Both the position numbers and the translations under genes were made by a program. From positions 28,158 to 92,157 of the forward strand of contig NZ_JACVHF010000013.1 of NCBI RefSeq assembly GCF_014502795.1: 64,000 nt of DNA, written 5' to 3'. The DNA comes from Heliobacterium chlorum. Lineage in GTDB: Bacteria; Bacillota; Desulfitobacteriia; Heliobacteriales; Heliobacteriaceae. Positions 43,546 to 54,763 of the stretch are shown in pieces; position 1 is the stretch's first letter; every line of letters starts with the position of its first letter. The notes below the pieces were generated by a model. That model searched no databases and had not been told where the DNA came from. It worked only from the letters and a program-made list of their open reading frames with translations.

Positions 43546-44025
43546 ATGCGGCACACCCTGTCCGTCATAGTGGAAAACAAACCGGGGATTTTGACGCGCG
43601 TGGCCGGCTTATTTGCCCGCCGGGGGTACAACATCGAGAGCCTCGTCGTGGGGGAGACGGAAAACCCGCAAGTATCCCGGATGACCATCGTCGTCGACGG
43701 TGACGAGAAGATCATCGAGCAGGTGACCAAACAACTCCACAAATTGATTGAAGTCATCAAGATCTCCGACATCACCCAAGAAGAATCGGTCCACCGGGAA
43801 CTGATCCTGGTCCGCGTCGCTGCCGACGCATCGACCCGTGGTGAGATCATGCAGATCTGCGAGATCTTCCGGGCCAGTATCGTCGATCTCAGCCGCAACT
43901 CCGTCATGATCCAAGCGACGGGAGACCAGAAAAAAATCGAAGCCATGCTGACCACCCTGCGCCCCTTCGGTATCCGCGAATTCGCCCGCACCGGGCGGAT
44001 CTCCATGGTCCGGGGAAGCAAGTAA
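43546..44025 (+). CDS. ilvN: Acetolactate synthase regulatory subunit
   Basis: 159 residues from ATG 43546 (AAGGAGG upstream). The N-terminal ACT domain (LSVIVENKPGILTRVAGLFA, RRGYNIESLVVG) binds valine for feedback inhibition, and the C-terminal domain (EIMQICEIFRASIVDLSRNS) is of the ilvH/ilvN type. It partners with the large subunit encoded 1.1 kb downstream, beyond ilvC, which is an unusual order. Confidence 0.95.
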   Translation: MRHTLSVIVENKPGILTRVAGLFARRGYNIESLVVGETENPQVSRMTIVVDGDEKIIEQVTKQLHKLIEVIKISDITQEESVHRELILVRVAADASTRGEIMQICEIFRASIVDLSRNSVMIQATGDQKKIEAMLTTLRPFGIREFARTGRISMVRGSK

Positions 44026-45069
<1,044 letters not shown>

Positions 45070-45086
45070 TCTGGCCTGAACTACGG

Positions 45087-45116
45087 CAAGAAGGCCCCGC
45101 AAAGGGGCTTTTCTTG
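45087..45116 (+). terminator. Terminator-like hairpin between ilvC and ilvB
   Basis: CAAGAAGGCCCC pairs with GGGGCTTTTCTTG around a small loop. The T-run is part of the stem, so it may only attenuate or stabilise the upstream mRNA. Confidence 0.55.
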
Positions 45117-45145
45117 TCCGGCGATACAGAAGGGAGTGGAACGAT

Positions 45146-46813
45146 TTGAACGGAGCCCAGGCGCTGCTGAAATGTTTAGAGGCCAATGGGGTCGAGATGA
45201 TTTTCGGCTACCCCGGCGGTTCAGTGCTGCCGATATACGATGCCCTACTGGACTCGCCGATCCGGCACATCCTTGTACGCTGTGAGCAAGGGGCGGCCCA
45301 CGCGGCCAACGGCTACGCCCGGGCTGCGGGCAAACCGGGCGTTTGCCTGGCTACCTCAGGACCGGGAGCGACCAACCTCGTGACCGGAATCGCGAACGCG
45401 TATATGGATTCCATTCCGATGATCGCCATCACCGGGCAGGTTCCCACTTCCATGGTCGGCACCGATGCCTTCCAGGAAGTGGATATCACCGGCATCACCT
45501 TACCGATTACCAAGCACAATTATCTGGTCAAAGACCCCGCCGAGATCCCCCGGGTAGTGCAGGAAGCGTTTCACATCGCCTCGACAGGCCGGCCTGGTCC
45601 CGTCCTGATCGACATCCCCAAAGACGTGCTCCAGGCACAATGCCCATGCCCCGATGCCGACGAAAAACCTGTCGTCGACATCAAGGGATACCGGCCGAAC
45701 GTCAAAGGCCATCCGTCCCAGATTAAAAACGCCGTCAAGCTGATCGAGGCGGCCAAACGGCCCGTTCTGATGATCGGCGGCGGCATCATCCATGCCCAGG
45801 CATCGGCAGAGCTGTTCGAACTGGCCACGCGGGCGAACATCCCTGTGGCGACGACCCTCATGGGGATTGGCGCCTTTTCGGAGACGCACCGCCTGTCCTT
45901 AGGTCTCATGGGGATGCACGGCACTCCCTACGCCAATTTGGCTATCTCCAAGGCAGACCTGCTCATTGGCATCGGCGTCCGTTTTGGCGACCGAGCGACG
46001 GGAGATGTAGGCAAGTTTGCCCGAGATGCCAAAATCGTTCATGTCGATATCGACCCCGCTGAAATCGGGAAAAACGCCGATATCGATGTGCCTATCGTCG
46101 GCGACGCCCGCATTGTCCTGAAAGAGTTTTTGAAGCTGACCCCGCCGATGGAGCAAGCTGAATGGATGGACCAGATCGCCGCGTGGAAGCAGAACCGTCC
46201 GCTTAAATTTCGGACCGATCAACTGACGGCTCAACAGGTCATCGAAACGGTCGGTAACCTGACCCGCGATAAAGCCTGGGTAGCCACTGATGTGGGCCAA
46301 CACCAGATCTGGACGGCGCTGTTCTACAAGTTTAACCGTCCCGGAAGCTTCATCACCTCGGCCGGATTAGGTACCATGGGATACGGACTCCCGGCCGCCA
46401 ACGGTGTACAGATGGCCCGGCCCGACGACATGGTCATCCTTTTTACCGGTGACGGGTCCATTCAGATGCAGATGCAGGAACTGGGCACAGCCCGGCAGGA
46501 AAACCTCCCCTTAAAAATCATCCTCTTTAACAACCACGCCTTAGGCATGGTCCGGCAACTGCAACACTTCTACTGCGGCAAGCGCTACTCTGGCGTCAAG
46601 ATGACCTTCAACCCGCAGTTTTCATCGCTCGCGGAGGCCTACGGCATTCAATACTACCATATCTCCAGCCAAGAGGCCGTCGAGTCGACCCTGAAAGAAG
46701 CCTTTGCCCATCCGGGCATGGTCATGGTGGAAGTGGCCGTTGACGAACAGGAAATGGTCTATCCCACCGTTTTAGGGGGAAAAGGCCTCGACGAATTGAT
46801 CGTCTGTGACTGA
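45146..46813 (+). CDS. ilvB: Acetolactate synthase large subunit
   Basis: 555 residues from TTG 45146 (GAAGGGAG upstream). The thiamine-diphosphate glutamate is in RCEQGAAHAANGYARA, and the TPP/Mg motif starts GDGSIQMQMQELGTA with NNHALG. The central FAD-type domain is intact (GIGVRFGDRATGD). Condenses pyruvate with pyruvate or 2-ketobutyrate. The small subunit gene lies upstream, separated by ilvC. Confidence 0.95.
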   Translation: MNGAQALLKCLEANGVEMIFGYPGGSVLPIYDALLDSPIRHILVRCEQGAAHAANGYARAAGKPGVCLATSGPGATNLVTGIANAYMDSIPMIAITGQVPTSMVGTDAFQEVDITGITLPITKHNYLVKDPAEIPRVVQEAFHIASTGRPGPVLIDIPKDVLQAQCPCPDADEKPVVDIKGYRPNVKGHPSQIKNAVKLIEAAKRPVLMIGGGIIHAQASAELFELATRANIPVATTLMGIGAFSETHRLSLGLMGMHGTPYANLAISKADLLIGIGVRFGDRATGDVGKFARDAKIVHVDIDPAEIGKNADIDVPIVGDARIVLKEFLKLTPPMEQAEWMDQIAAWKQNRPLKFRTDQLTAQQVIETVGNLTRDKAWVATDVGQHQIWTALFYKFNRPGSFITSAGLGTMGYGLPAANGVQMARPDDMVILFTGDGSIQMQMQELGTARQENLPLKIILFNNHALGMVRQLQHFYCGKRYSGVKMTFNPQFSSLAEAYGIQYYHISSQEAVESTLKEAFAHPGMVMVEVAVDEQEMVYPTVLGGKGLDELIVCD

Positions 46814-47013
46814 CGAACTCAAGGGAGACGCAGGATAGACGGTCGCGAACTAGGGAGCTTCCGTTCCAGTGAAAATCCTTCGAAAATTGCTTAATTCAAA
46901 ATCTTGCAACAGCATACACTGCCGCAATAACTACTGTTTTCGAAGCGTTGGTTGACCCAATGCCTATGGAACGAATAAATCTACCGGATTGAACGAAAGA
47001 AGGGGGATTCGAG
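46814..47013 (+). other. ilvB-leuA spacer
   Basis: 200 bases without a gene, strong hairpin or recognisable promoter. The break may mark a separate leu transcription unit. Confidence 0.4.
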
Positions 47014-48552
47014 ATGTCCAAGCGAGTCGTTATTTTTGACACCACGCTTCGCGATGGCGAGCAATCACCGGGGGTGAGTCTGAACCTTCAGGAAAAGCTA
47101 GAGATCGCCCATCAGCTGGCCCGACTCGGCGTGGACGTCATCGAAGCCGGTTTCCCGATTGCCTCACCGGGCGATTTCGAAGCTGTCAGCGCCGTCGCTG
47201 CCCAAGTCAAAGGACCAGTCATTGCCGGTCTCGCCCGGGCGAACCGAAAAGATATTGAACGGGCCGCCGAAGCCTTGCGGGCGGCGGAACAAGCCCGGAT
47301 TCACACCTTTATCGCCACATCGCCCATCCACATGCGCCACAAACTGCGCATGGAACCGGACCAAGTGCTGGAAGCGGCTGTCGAGGCTGTCAAGTTGGCC
47401 AAGACCTTCACTGCCGACGTCGAATTCTCGGCGGAAGACGCTTTCCGCAGCGATGTAGAATTCCTCTGCCGCATTTTCAAAGCCGTCATCGATGCCGGTG
47501 CGACCACCATCAACATCCCTGACACGGTGGGTTATGCGACACCGCAAGAATACGGCGCCTTTATCAAGACGGTCATCAACGGCACGCCCAACATGGATCG
47601 GGCTACCGTTTCGGTCCACTGTCACAATGACCTGGGTCTCGCCGTGGCCAACTCCCTGTCGGCCCTGGAAAACGGCGCCCGACAGATCGAGTGCACCATG
47701 AACGGCATCGGCGAGCGGGCCGGCAACTGTTCCTTAGAGGAACTCGTCATGGCCCTCTACACGCGCAAGTCTGTATATGGGCTCGACTCGTCGATCAACT
47801 CCACCGAGATCTACCGCACTTCCCGCCTGGTTTCGAACTTGACGGGGATGCTGGTTCAACCGAACAAAGCTATCGTCGGTAAAAACGCCTTTGCCCATGA
47901 GTCTGGCATCCACCAGGACGGCGTCTTAAAAGAGCGGACCACCTATGAGATTATGAATCCCCAAATGCTCGGTATCTTTACCAATAACATCGTCTTGGGG
48001 AAACACTCGGGCCGCCACGCCTTCCGGGAGCGCCTCAAGGAGCTGGGTTTTGAGCTGGACGATGAAAAATTAGGGAAAGCTTTTGCCCGCTTTAAGAACC
48101 TGGCTGATCGTAAAAGCGAGATCACCGATGAAGATCTGGTCGTACTCGTCGAAGACGAACTGCGGGCTGTACCTGAGGCGTATCGCTTGGATTACCTGCA
48201 CATCACCAGCGGCACCGTCCTCGTTCCGACAGCGACAGTCCGTCTGAAACGGGAAGAAGAGACCTTCGAAGAAGCTTCCTGCGGCGATGGTCCCGTCGAT
48301 GCCGCTTACAAAGCGATCGACAAGATCACCGGCGTCGGCGCCCGTTTGAAAGCCTACGTCATCAGCGCCACCACCTCGGGCGAAGATTCTCAGGGCGAAG
48401 TCAGCGTCAAGCTGGAGCGAGAAGGCCGATTCTATACAGGCCGCGGTGTCGATACAGACATCATCGTCGCATCGGCGAAGGCCTATCTGAACGCCGTCAA
48501 CAAAATCGTCTATGACAGAACACCCGTACCGAAGCCGGAGCGGGCTGTGTAG
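47014..48552 (+). CDS. leuA: 2-Isopropylmalate synthase
   Basis: 512 residues, ATG behind GAAGGGGG. The catalytic TIM barrel starts [16 protein letters not shown]; metal histidines lie in [14 protein letters not shown]; the [11 protein letters not shown] block is typical of LeuA rather than homocitrate synthase. The C-terminal LeuA regulatory domain (about 390-505) is the leucine feedback site. First step of leucine synthesis. Confidence 0.96.
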   Translation: MSKRVVIFDTTLRDGEQSPGVSLNLQEKLEIAHQLARLGVDVIEAGFPIASPGDFEAVSAVAAQVKGPVIAGLARANRKDIERAAEALRAAEQARIHTFIATSPIHMRHKLRMEPDQVLEAAVEAVKLAKTFTADVEFSAEDAFRSDVEFLCRIFKAVIDAGATTINIPDTVGYATPQEYGAFIKTVINGTPNMDRATVSVHCHNDLGLAVANSLSALENGARQIECTMNGIGERAGNCSLEELVMALYTRKSVYGLDSSINSTEIYRTSRLVSNLTGMLVQPNKAIVGKNAFAHESGIHQDGVLKERTTYEIMNPQMLGIFTNNIVLGKHSGRHAFRERLKELGFELDDEKLGKAFARFKNLADRKSEITDEDLVVLVEDELRAVPEAYRLDYLHITSGTVLVPTATVRLKREEETFEEASCGDGPVDAAYKAIDKITGVGARLKAYVISATTSGEDSQGEVSVKLEREGRFYTGRGVDTDIIVASAKAYLNAVNKIVYDRTPVPKPERAV

Positions 48553-48596
48553 AAAAATACATACTTTTGAAGACAGAAGGAGGGACTGGAACGACC

Positions 48597-49859
48597 ATGG
48601 GTATGACTATCACCGAAAAAATCCTGGCCGCCCACGCCGGCAAAGCCACCGTGGAGCCGGGCGAACTGATCCGTGCGAAACTGGACCTGGTCTTGGCTAA
48701 CGATGTTACAGCTCCTGTCTCCATCAAGGAACTGGAAAAAATCAACCTCGAACAGGTTTTCGACAAAGATAAAGTCGTTCTGGTCCAAGACCACTTCGTC
48801 CCGGCCAAGGACATCAAGTCAGCGGAACAATCGAAAGTCGTTCGTGACTTCGCTCGTAAATTTGACATCACCAACCATTTCGATGTCGGAGAAATGGGCA
48901 TCGAGCACTGCCTGCTCCCGGAAAAAGGCCTTGTCACCCCTGGTGACGTCGTCATCGGCGCTGACTCTCACACCTGCACCTACGGCGCTCTCGGTGCCTT
49001 TGCCACCGGTGTCGGTTCCACCGACTTAGCCGCCGGCATCGCCTTAGGGGAAGCCTGGTTCAAAGTCCCCGAATCGATCAAATTTGAATACGACGGCAAA
49101 CTGCCGGAAGATGTGACCGGAAAGGACCTGATCCTGCATACCATCGGTGACATCGGCGTCGACGGCGCGCTGTACCAATCGATGGAGTTCACCGGTTCCG
49201 CGATCGACGAACTGTCCATGGACGGCCGCATGACCATGGCCAACATGGCCATCGAAGCCGGCGGGAAAAACGGCATCATCGCCGCCGACCAAAAGACCAT
49301 CGCCTATGTAGAAGAACGGACGAACAAACCCTACAAAGTCTACCAGTCTGACGAAGACGCCAAGTATAACCGCGTCATCAAATACGACGTCGAAAAACTG
49401 GAGCCTGTCGTGGCCTTCCCGCATCTGCCCGAAAACACCCGACCCGTCAGCGAAGCAGGCCATGTCGAGCTCGACCAAGTCGTCATCGGCTCCTGCACGA
49501 ACGGCCGCATCGAAGACCTCCGTGTCGCCGCGAAGATCATGCAAGGCAAGAAAGTGCATAAAAACGTGCGCTGCATCATCTTCCCGGGCACCCAGGCCAT
49601 CGTCAAGCAGGCTATGAAAGAAGGCCTCATCGAGATCTTCATCGACGCCGGCTGTGCCGTCTCCACACCCACCTGCGGCCCCTGCTTAGGCGGCCACATG
49701 GGCATCCTCGCCAAAGGGGAACGCTCCCTCGCCACCACCAACCGCAACTTCGTCGGCCGCATGGGCCATCCCGAGAGCGAAGTTTACCTCTGCGGACCTA
49801 ACGTCGCTGCCGCATCGGCCATCGCCGGCCGCATCGTACATCCCCGGGAGGTGGAATAA
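48597..49859 (+). CDS. leuC: 3-Isopropylmalate dehydratase large subunit
   Basis: 420 residues from ATG 48597 (AAGGAGGG upstream; a second ATG two codons later is possible). Aconitase-family large subunit of the archaeal/clostridial HacA-like type. The 4Fe-4S cysteines are in GSCTNGR and in [13 protein letters not shown]. Works with LeuD, whose gene starts directly at its stop codon. Confidence 0.95.
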   Translation: MGMTITEKILAAHAGKATVEPGELIRAKLDLVLANDVTAPVSIKELEKINLEQVFDKDKVVLVQDHFVPAKDIKSAEQSKVVRDFARKFDITNHFDVGEMGIEHCLLPEKGLVTPGDVVIGADSHTCTYGALGAFATGVGSTDLAAGIALGEAWFKVPESIKFEYDGKLPEDVTGKDLILHTIGDIGVDGALYQSMEFTGSAIDELSMDGRMTMANMAIEAGGKNGIIAADQKTIAYVEERTNKPYKVYQSDEDAKYNRVIKYDVEKLEPVVAFPHLPENTRPVSEAGHVELDQVVIGSCTNGRIEDLRVAAKIMQGKKVHKNVRCIIFPGTQAIVKQAMKEGLIEIFIDAGCAVSTPTCGPCLGGHMGILAKGERSLATTNRNFVGRMGHPESEVYLCGPNVAAASAIAGRIVHPREVE

Positions 49860-50363
49860 ATGGAGTTCACAGGCCGCGTTTGGAAATTCGGAAAAGACAT
49901 CGATACAGATGCTATCATCCCTGCTCGCTACATGAACACGAGCGTGCCGGAAGAGCTGGCTAAGCACTGCATGGAAGATGCTGACCCCACCTTCCCGCAG
50001 AAAGTGCAAAACGGCGACATCATCGTCGCCGATAAAAACTTCGGCTGCGGTTCCTCCCGGGAACATGCGCCCATCTGCATCCGCGCCGCCGGCGTCTCCT
50101 GCGTCATCGCCAAATCCTTTGCCCGCATCTTCTTCCGCAACGCCATCAACATCGGGCTGCCCATCTTCGAGTGCCCTGAAGCGGTTGACGGCATCCGGGA
50201 AGGCGATGTAATCCAAGTGAATGCCGACAGCGGTGTCATCTTCAACATGACCACCGGTCAAACCTATACCGCCAAAGCCCTCGACGCCTCCATGCAAGAG
50301 ATCATCCGCAACGGCGGCCTCATGGAGTATGTGAAGACCCGTCTGAGCGAAGCTAAGGCCTAA
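49860..50363 (+). CDS. leuD: 3-Isopropylmalate dehydratase small subunit
   Basis: 167 residues. The ATG follows the leuC stop with no gap and uses GGGAGGTGG inside the leuC end, so it is translationally coupled. The swivel-domain motifs DIDTDAIIPARY and NFGCGSSREHAP are complete. Length fits the short HacB/LeuD type that pairs with a 420-residue LeuC. Confidence 0.96.
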   Translation: MEFTGRVWKFGKDIDTDAIIPARYMNTSVPEELAKHCMEDADPTFPQKVQNGDIIVADKNFGCGSSREHAPICIRAAGVSCVIAKSFARIFFRNAINIGLPIFECPEAVDGIREGDVIQVNADSGVIFNMTTGQTYTAKALDASMQEIIRNGGLMEYVKTRLSEAKA

Positions 50364-50507
50364 TTTGCACACTAGCTCAGCGACCCAATTGACTTCTATG
50401 AACAAGCATAATCACAGATGGTTGCTTGGGGTCATCGGACGGTGTGCGTTTCGGAACTCATAGCGAACCGGCCGATGACCTCAACGACATCCTAAGGAGA
50501 GATAACC
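50364..50507 (+). other. leuD-leuB spacer with inverted repeat
   Basis: 144 bases. GGTCATCGG (50430-50438) is a perfect complement to CCGATGACC (50472-50480), 33 bases apart, with no T-run. The leuB ribosome site follows 13 bases later. Confidence 0.5.
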
Positions 50508-51581
50508 GTGGCTTACCGTATCGCAGTCCTTCCCGGTGACGGCATCGGTACCGAAGTCGTCCCGCAGGCGATTCGCGTCCTCGATAAGATCGCCGAAAAA
50601 TACGGCCACCAGTTTGAGTATAAACAAGGCCTCATCGGTGGCGCCGCCATCGATGCCACCGGCCATCCCCTGCCTGAAGAAACGCTAGGACTCTGCTACA
50701 ACAGCGATGCTGTCCTCCTCGGCGCCATTGGCGGTCCCAAATGGGATAACCTGCCGACTCATCTCCGTCCGGAAGTGGGCGCACTCCTTCCCCTGCGCAA
50801 GGAGCTCGGCCTCTACGCCAACATCCGCCCTTGCCGGATGTACAGCGCCCTCGCCGATGCTTCAACCTTGAAAAAGGAAGTCCTTGAAGGCACCGACATG
50901 GTCGTCATCCGGGAACTGACCGGAGGTATGTACTTCGGTCCCAAAGGCCGCGAAACCGTCGACGGTGTCGAAAGAGCTTGGGATACCATGCTGTACTCGA
51001 CACCGGAGATCGAACGCATCGTCCGCCTGGCCTTTGAAGCGGCCCGCAAGCGCACCCGCAAGGAAGTCTGCTCCGTCGACAAAGCCAACGTCCTCGAAGC
51101 GTCCCGGCTCTGGCGGGAGACGGCCATCCGTGTCGCTGCTGACTATCCTGATGTGACCTTGACGCATATGTACGTTGACAACGCTGCCATGCAGCTCGTC
51201 CGCAACCCCCGGCAGTTTGACGTCGTCGTCACCGAAAACACCTTCGGCGACATCCTCACCGACCAGGCTTCCATGCTCTCGGCCTCTCTGGGGATGCTCC
51301 CGTCGGCCTCCATCGGCGGCAACGTGGCTCTCTACGAACCGGCTCACGGTTCTGCGCCCGATATCGCCGGACAGAAAAAAGCCAACCCCTTGGCCACGAT
51401 CCTGTCGGCGGCGATGATGCTCGAATATTCCTTCAACCTGGTGACGGAAGCTCGGGCCATCGAAGATGCCGTCGAAAAAGTTTTATCGAAAGGTTTCCGC
51501 ACGGGCGACATCATGGAAGCAGGAAAAATCCTCGTCAACACCGAAGAGATGACTGATCGCGTACTAGAAGAGCTGGCTTAA
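50508..51581 (+). CDS. leuB: 3-Isopropylmalate dehydrogenase
   Basis: 357 residues, GTG start behind AAGGAGA. NAD-dependent decarboxylating dehydrogenase of leucine synthesis. Signature region [20 protein letters not shown], the substrate Arg cluster in [15 protein letters not shown], and the NAD motif [13 protein letters not shown] are all present. Length is normal. Confidence 0.96.
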   Translation: MAYRIAVLPGDGIGTEVVPQAIRVLDKIAEKYGHQFEYKQGLIGGAAIDATGHPLPEETLGLCYNSDAVLLGAIGGPKWDNLPTHLRPEVGALLPLRKELGLYANIRPCRMYSALADASTLKKEVLEGTDMVVIRELTGGMYFGPKGRETVDGVERAWDTMLYSTPEIERIVRLAFEAARKRTRKEVCSVDKANVLEASRLWRETAIRVAADYPDVTLTHMYVDNAAMQLVRNPRQFDVVVTENTFGDILTDQASMLSASLGMLPSASIGGNVALYEPAHGSAPDIAGQKKANPLATILSAAMMLEYSFNLVTEARAIEDAVEKVLSKGFRTGDIMEAGKILVNTEEMTDRVLEELA

Positions 51582-51695
51582 GCCGGCTCTTCACGCATAT
51601 CAACGCCGGAATATTGTGCCCACAAGTGCAAACATACCGGCTGAAACACGTCGTTGTACCTATAAGAGTTACCGATGGAGAAAGAGGTGCCCCGA

Positions 51696-53291
51696 TTGGA
51701 CCGTGTTTTTATCTATGATACGACGCTCCGCGACGGAACCCAAGGGGAGGGCATCTCCCTCAGTGTGGAAGACAAACTCAAAATCGCAGCACGACTGGAC
51801 CAACTTGGTGTAGCCTACATTGAGGGCGGATGGCCCGGATCGAACCCCAAAGACATGGAGTTTTTCCTGCGGGCGAAAAGCATGCCCTGGAAGCATGCTA
51901 AAATTGCCGCCTTCGGCGCCACTTGCCGGCCCGGCTTAAAAGCCAGCGAAGACGCCAACCTGCAAGCGTTGGTACAATCGGGTGCCCCAGTCGTTACGAT
52001 TTTCGGCAAGACCTGGGATTTCCATGTCACCGCCGCCCTGCGGACGACCTTGGAAGAGAACCTGCGCATCATTCGTGACTCCATTTCCTTTCTCAAAGAG
52101 CAAGGGCTGGAAGTCATGTTTGATGCAGAACACTTCTATGATGGGTACAAAGCGAATCCCCAATACGCCAAAGAAGCGGTACTGGCGGCAGAACAATCCG
52201 GTGCCGATTGGATCGTCCTCTGCGACACCAACGGCGGCACCTTGCCTCAAGATATGCTCGCCATCACCCAGGAAATGGTCTTTACCCTCCGTGCCCCTGT
52301 CGGCGTCCATGTCCATAATGACGGAGACCTGGCTGTCGCCAACTCCTTGATGGGGATCATGGCCGGCGCCCGCCAGATTCAAGGGACGATCAACGGCTAT
52401 GGGGAACGCTGTGGCAATGCCAACCTCTGCTCCATCATCCCCAACCTGCAACTGAAAATGAACATGGAATGCCTGCCCGCCCAAAACGTAGCATTGCTGA
52501 CGGAAACGGCTCATTACGTCGCTGAAATCGCCAACGTGACCCTGCGCAACGACATGGGCTTCGTCGGACACTCTGCCTTTGCCCATAAGGGCGGCATGCA
52601 TGTATCGGCCCTCTTAAAAGACCCCGGCACCTATGAACATATTGAGCCCGAACAAGTCGGAAACCAGCGCCGTGTGCTCGTCTCCGAACTGTCCGGTATG
52701 AGCAATATCGTCTACAAGGCGAAAGAACTCGGCCTCGACGTAAATCGGGAAAATGCCGACACGAAACAGATCATTGAAAACATCAAAAACCTGGAACATC
52801 AGGGCTTCCAGTTTGAAGGTGCCGAAGCTTCTTTCGAAGTCCTTCTCCGCCGCGCCTTCGGCGAGGATCCTGTTCCTTTTGTCCTTGATTCGATCCGCCT
52901 GATCATCGAAAAGCGTTCTGATGCGGAGTTCACGTCGGAAGCCATGATTAAACTGCGTGTCGGCGACCAGGTCGTCCACACCGCGGCCGAAGGCAATGGT
53001 CCCGTCAACGCCGTCGACAACGCCCTGCGCAAAGCGCTGATCAGCCATTATCCTTTCTTGGGCGACTGCCACCTCACCGACTATAAGGTGCGGGTGCTCG
53101 ATGAGAAAGATGCTACCGGTGCGAAAGTTCGCGTCCTCATCGAAACCCGGAACCATCAGGACAGTTGGAGCACCGTCGGCGTTTCGGCCAACATCATCGA
53201 AGCGTCCTGGCAAGCGTTGATGGATTCCTTCCAGTACGGTTTGCTCAAGCACGGACGGGTAGAGAACGACCAAATGGAAACGACGGCGTAA
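51696..53291 (+). CDS. cimA: Citramalate synthase
   Basis: 531 residues from TTG 51696 (GAAAGAGGTG upstream); an ATG seven codons earlier lacks a site. A LeuA-like enzyme of the long CimA type: DTTLRDGTQGEGIS, the substrate segment AYIEGGWPGSNPKD, metal site VGVHVHNDGDLAVAN and a C-terminal LeuA-type regulatory domain. It joins pyruvate and acetyl-CoA to citramalate, giving 2-ketobutyrate for isoleucine without threonine; LeuCD and LeuB can process the next steps. Last gene of the operon, with terminator 40 bases on. Confidence 0.93.
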   Translation: MDRVFIYDTTLRDGTQGEGISLSVEDKLKIAARLDQLGVAYIEGGWPGSNPKDMEFFLRAKSMPWKHAKIAAFGATCRPGLKASEDANLQALVQSGAPVVTIFGKTWDFHVTAALRTTLEENLRIIRDSISFLKEQGLEVMFDAEHFYDGYKANPQYAKEAVLAAEQSGADWIVLCDTNGGTLPQDMLAITQEMVFTLRAPVGVHVHNDGDLAVANSLMGIMAGARQIQGTINGYGERCGNANLCSIIPNLQLKMNMECLPAQNVALLTETAHYVAEIANVTLRNDMGFVGHSAFAHKGGMHVSALLKDPGTYEHIEPEQVGNQRRVLVSELSGMSNIVYKAKELGLDVNRENADTKQIIENIKNLEHQGFQFEGAEASFEVLLRRAFGEDPVPFVLDSIRLIIEKRSDAEFTSEAMIKLRVGDQVVHTAAEGNGPVNAVDNALRKALISHYPFLGDCHLTDYKVRVLDEKDATGAKVRVLIETRNHQDSWSTVGVSANIIEASWQALMDSFQYGLLKHGRVENDQMETTA

Positions 53292-53330
53292 CACGGAATC
53301 GCGAGACTACAAAAGAGAAACAGTGAAAAA

Positions 53331-53362
53331 GCCTGCCCAAAATCTGGGCAGGCCTTTGCTTT
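53331..53362 (+). terminator. ilv-leu operon terminator
   Basis: GCCTGCCCA / TGGGCAGGC, then CTTTGCTTTT. Confidence 0.85.
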
Positions 53363-53434
53363 TCCACAAAAGTAAAGATAAAATAGAGGTTACGACGTCA
53401 ACAAATCCCCCATCGGATCGGACATGATCGTTGC

Positions 53435-53812
53435 CTAGGCTTTTTCCAGATTGTTCGGCGGCGTTTTCACCCGTGGCCGGACGATCCGGTCGATGATATA
53501 ACGGCGGATGACGGCGAGGTTCTGGAAAATCCGGACACCGAAGGCGAAAACGGCTGCGAGGAACAGGTCGACACCGAGCCGATCGCCGATATAGGCGAGC
53601 AGGGCTGCCAATACGGCGTTGGTGAAGAAGCCTGTCAGCAGGATCAGGGCGTCAAATTTGTCCTCCAAAAAGCTCCGTAAAGAGCCGAAGACAGAGTCTA
53701 ACGCCGCCAGGACCGCAATCGACATGTACTTGGCATACTCAATAGGAATCGTAACGGATAATACGGAACCAATAAAAACCCCCAGGGCGAGCCCGACGAG
53801 AGGTAACCACAT
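53435..53812 (-). CDS. sbp: Small basic family protein (Sbp/DUF1290)
   Basis: 125 residues with three to four membrane helices. Matches the sbp family: PLVGLALGVFIGSVL, PIEYAKYMSIAVLAALDSVFG, FFTNAVLAALLAYIGDRLGV and FGVRIFQNLAVIRR, with a basic tail. In Bacillus the gene lies in the divIB-ftsAZ region and its role is unknown. Here it stands alone, divergent from cdaA. Confidence 0.9.
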   Translation of the reverse strand: MWLPLVGLALGVFIGSVLSVTIPIEYAKYMSIAVLAALDSVFGSLRSFLEDKFDALILLTGFFTNAVLAALLAYIGDRLGVDLFLAAVFAFGVRIFQNLAVIRRYIIDRIVRPRVKTPPNNLEKA

Positions 53813-53950
53813 CTGTTCCTGGCACCACCTTAAATGAAAATCTTGTCAAAAAAAGAAATACGATTCTGCCTCCATTATAGTCGCAAACCGGATTTTGCCA
53901 CAAGGGATTTTGCCCCTGAACAGAGAAAATCTAAACGAGGAGGTGATCTG

Positions 53951-54763
53951 ATGATTCCACCGGCCTTGGAAAAGTTCAACCTGATCGCACTCATAGACAT
54001 CTTGGCCGTTGCCTATATCATTTACCGGCTTACCATGTTTATAAAAGGCACCCGGGCGGTGCAATTGCTCAAAGGGTTCGGTGTGTTAATCATCGCCTCC
54101 TATCTGAGCGAAGCTCTCAGCTTGACCACCTTGAGCTGGCTCTTAAAACAAGCCTGGACGGCACTCATCGTGGCGCTTCCTGTCGTTTTCCAACCGGAAC
54201 TGCGCCGCACCTTGGAACAGTTAGGCCGGGGCAAACTCTTTCCGGCTCAGCTCGCTGTGATGGGCGATGAAGACCGAAGCTTAGTCATCGGGGAAATCGT
54301 TCGTGCCGTTGGTGTACTGGTCAAAAACAAGATCGGTGCACTGATCATCATCGAACGAAAAACCGGTGTCAATGACGTCATCGAGACCGGCACATATATC
54401 GACGGGAAAGTATCGAGCGAGTTTCTCGTGAACATATTCATCCCTAAGACGCCGCTCCACGACGGTGCTGTCGTCGTCCGGGGCGACCGGATCATCGCGG
54501 CGGCCTGTTATCTTCCCTTGACGGACGACCCTGATCTGTCCCGGGAACTGGGCACACGCCATCGAGCCGGCATCGGTATCACCGAACAATGCGACGCCGT
54601 AGCGGTGATCGTCTCGGAAGAGACAGGTAACTTATCGCTCTCTGTCGATGGGAGACTGACCCGCTTCTTAGATGAGACATCCTTGCGTTCGCGATTAGAA
54701 GAATTGCTGCAACCGAAGTCATCGAATACACGGTCATTCTGGCACTGGAGGGGGCAGCAATAA
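53951..54763 (+). CDS. cdaA: Diadenylate cyclase CdaA
   Basis: 270 residues from ATG 53951 (GAGGAGGTG upstream). Three N-terminal membrane helices (about 12-30, 38-56, 66-82), then the DAC domain with DGA at 171-173 (TPLHDGAVVV) and RHR at 203-205 (GTRHRAGIG), the ATP and metal sites. Makes c-di-AMP, which controls potassium, osmotic balance and the cell wall. Overlaps cdaR by one base; the gene order cdaA-cdaR-glmM is conserved in Firmicutes, since CdaR and GlmM regulate the cyclase. Confidence 0.96.
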   Translation: MIPPALEKFNLIALIDILAVAYIIYRLTMFIKGTRAVQLLKGFGVLIIASYLSEALSLTTLSWLLKQAWTALIVALPVVFQPELRRTLEQLGRGKLFPAQLAVMGDEDRSLVIGEIVRAVGVLVKNKIGALIIIERKTGVNDVIETGTYIDGKVSSEFLVNIFIPKTPLHDGAVVVRGDRIIAAACYLPLTDDPDLSRELGTRHRAGIGITEQCDAVAVIVSEETGNLSLSVDGRLTRFLDETSLRSRLEELLQPKSSNTRSFWHWRGQQ

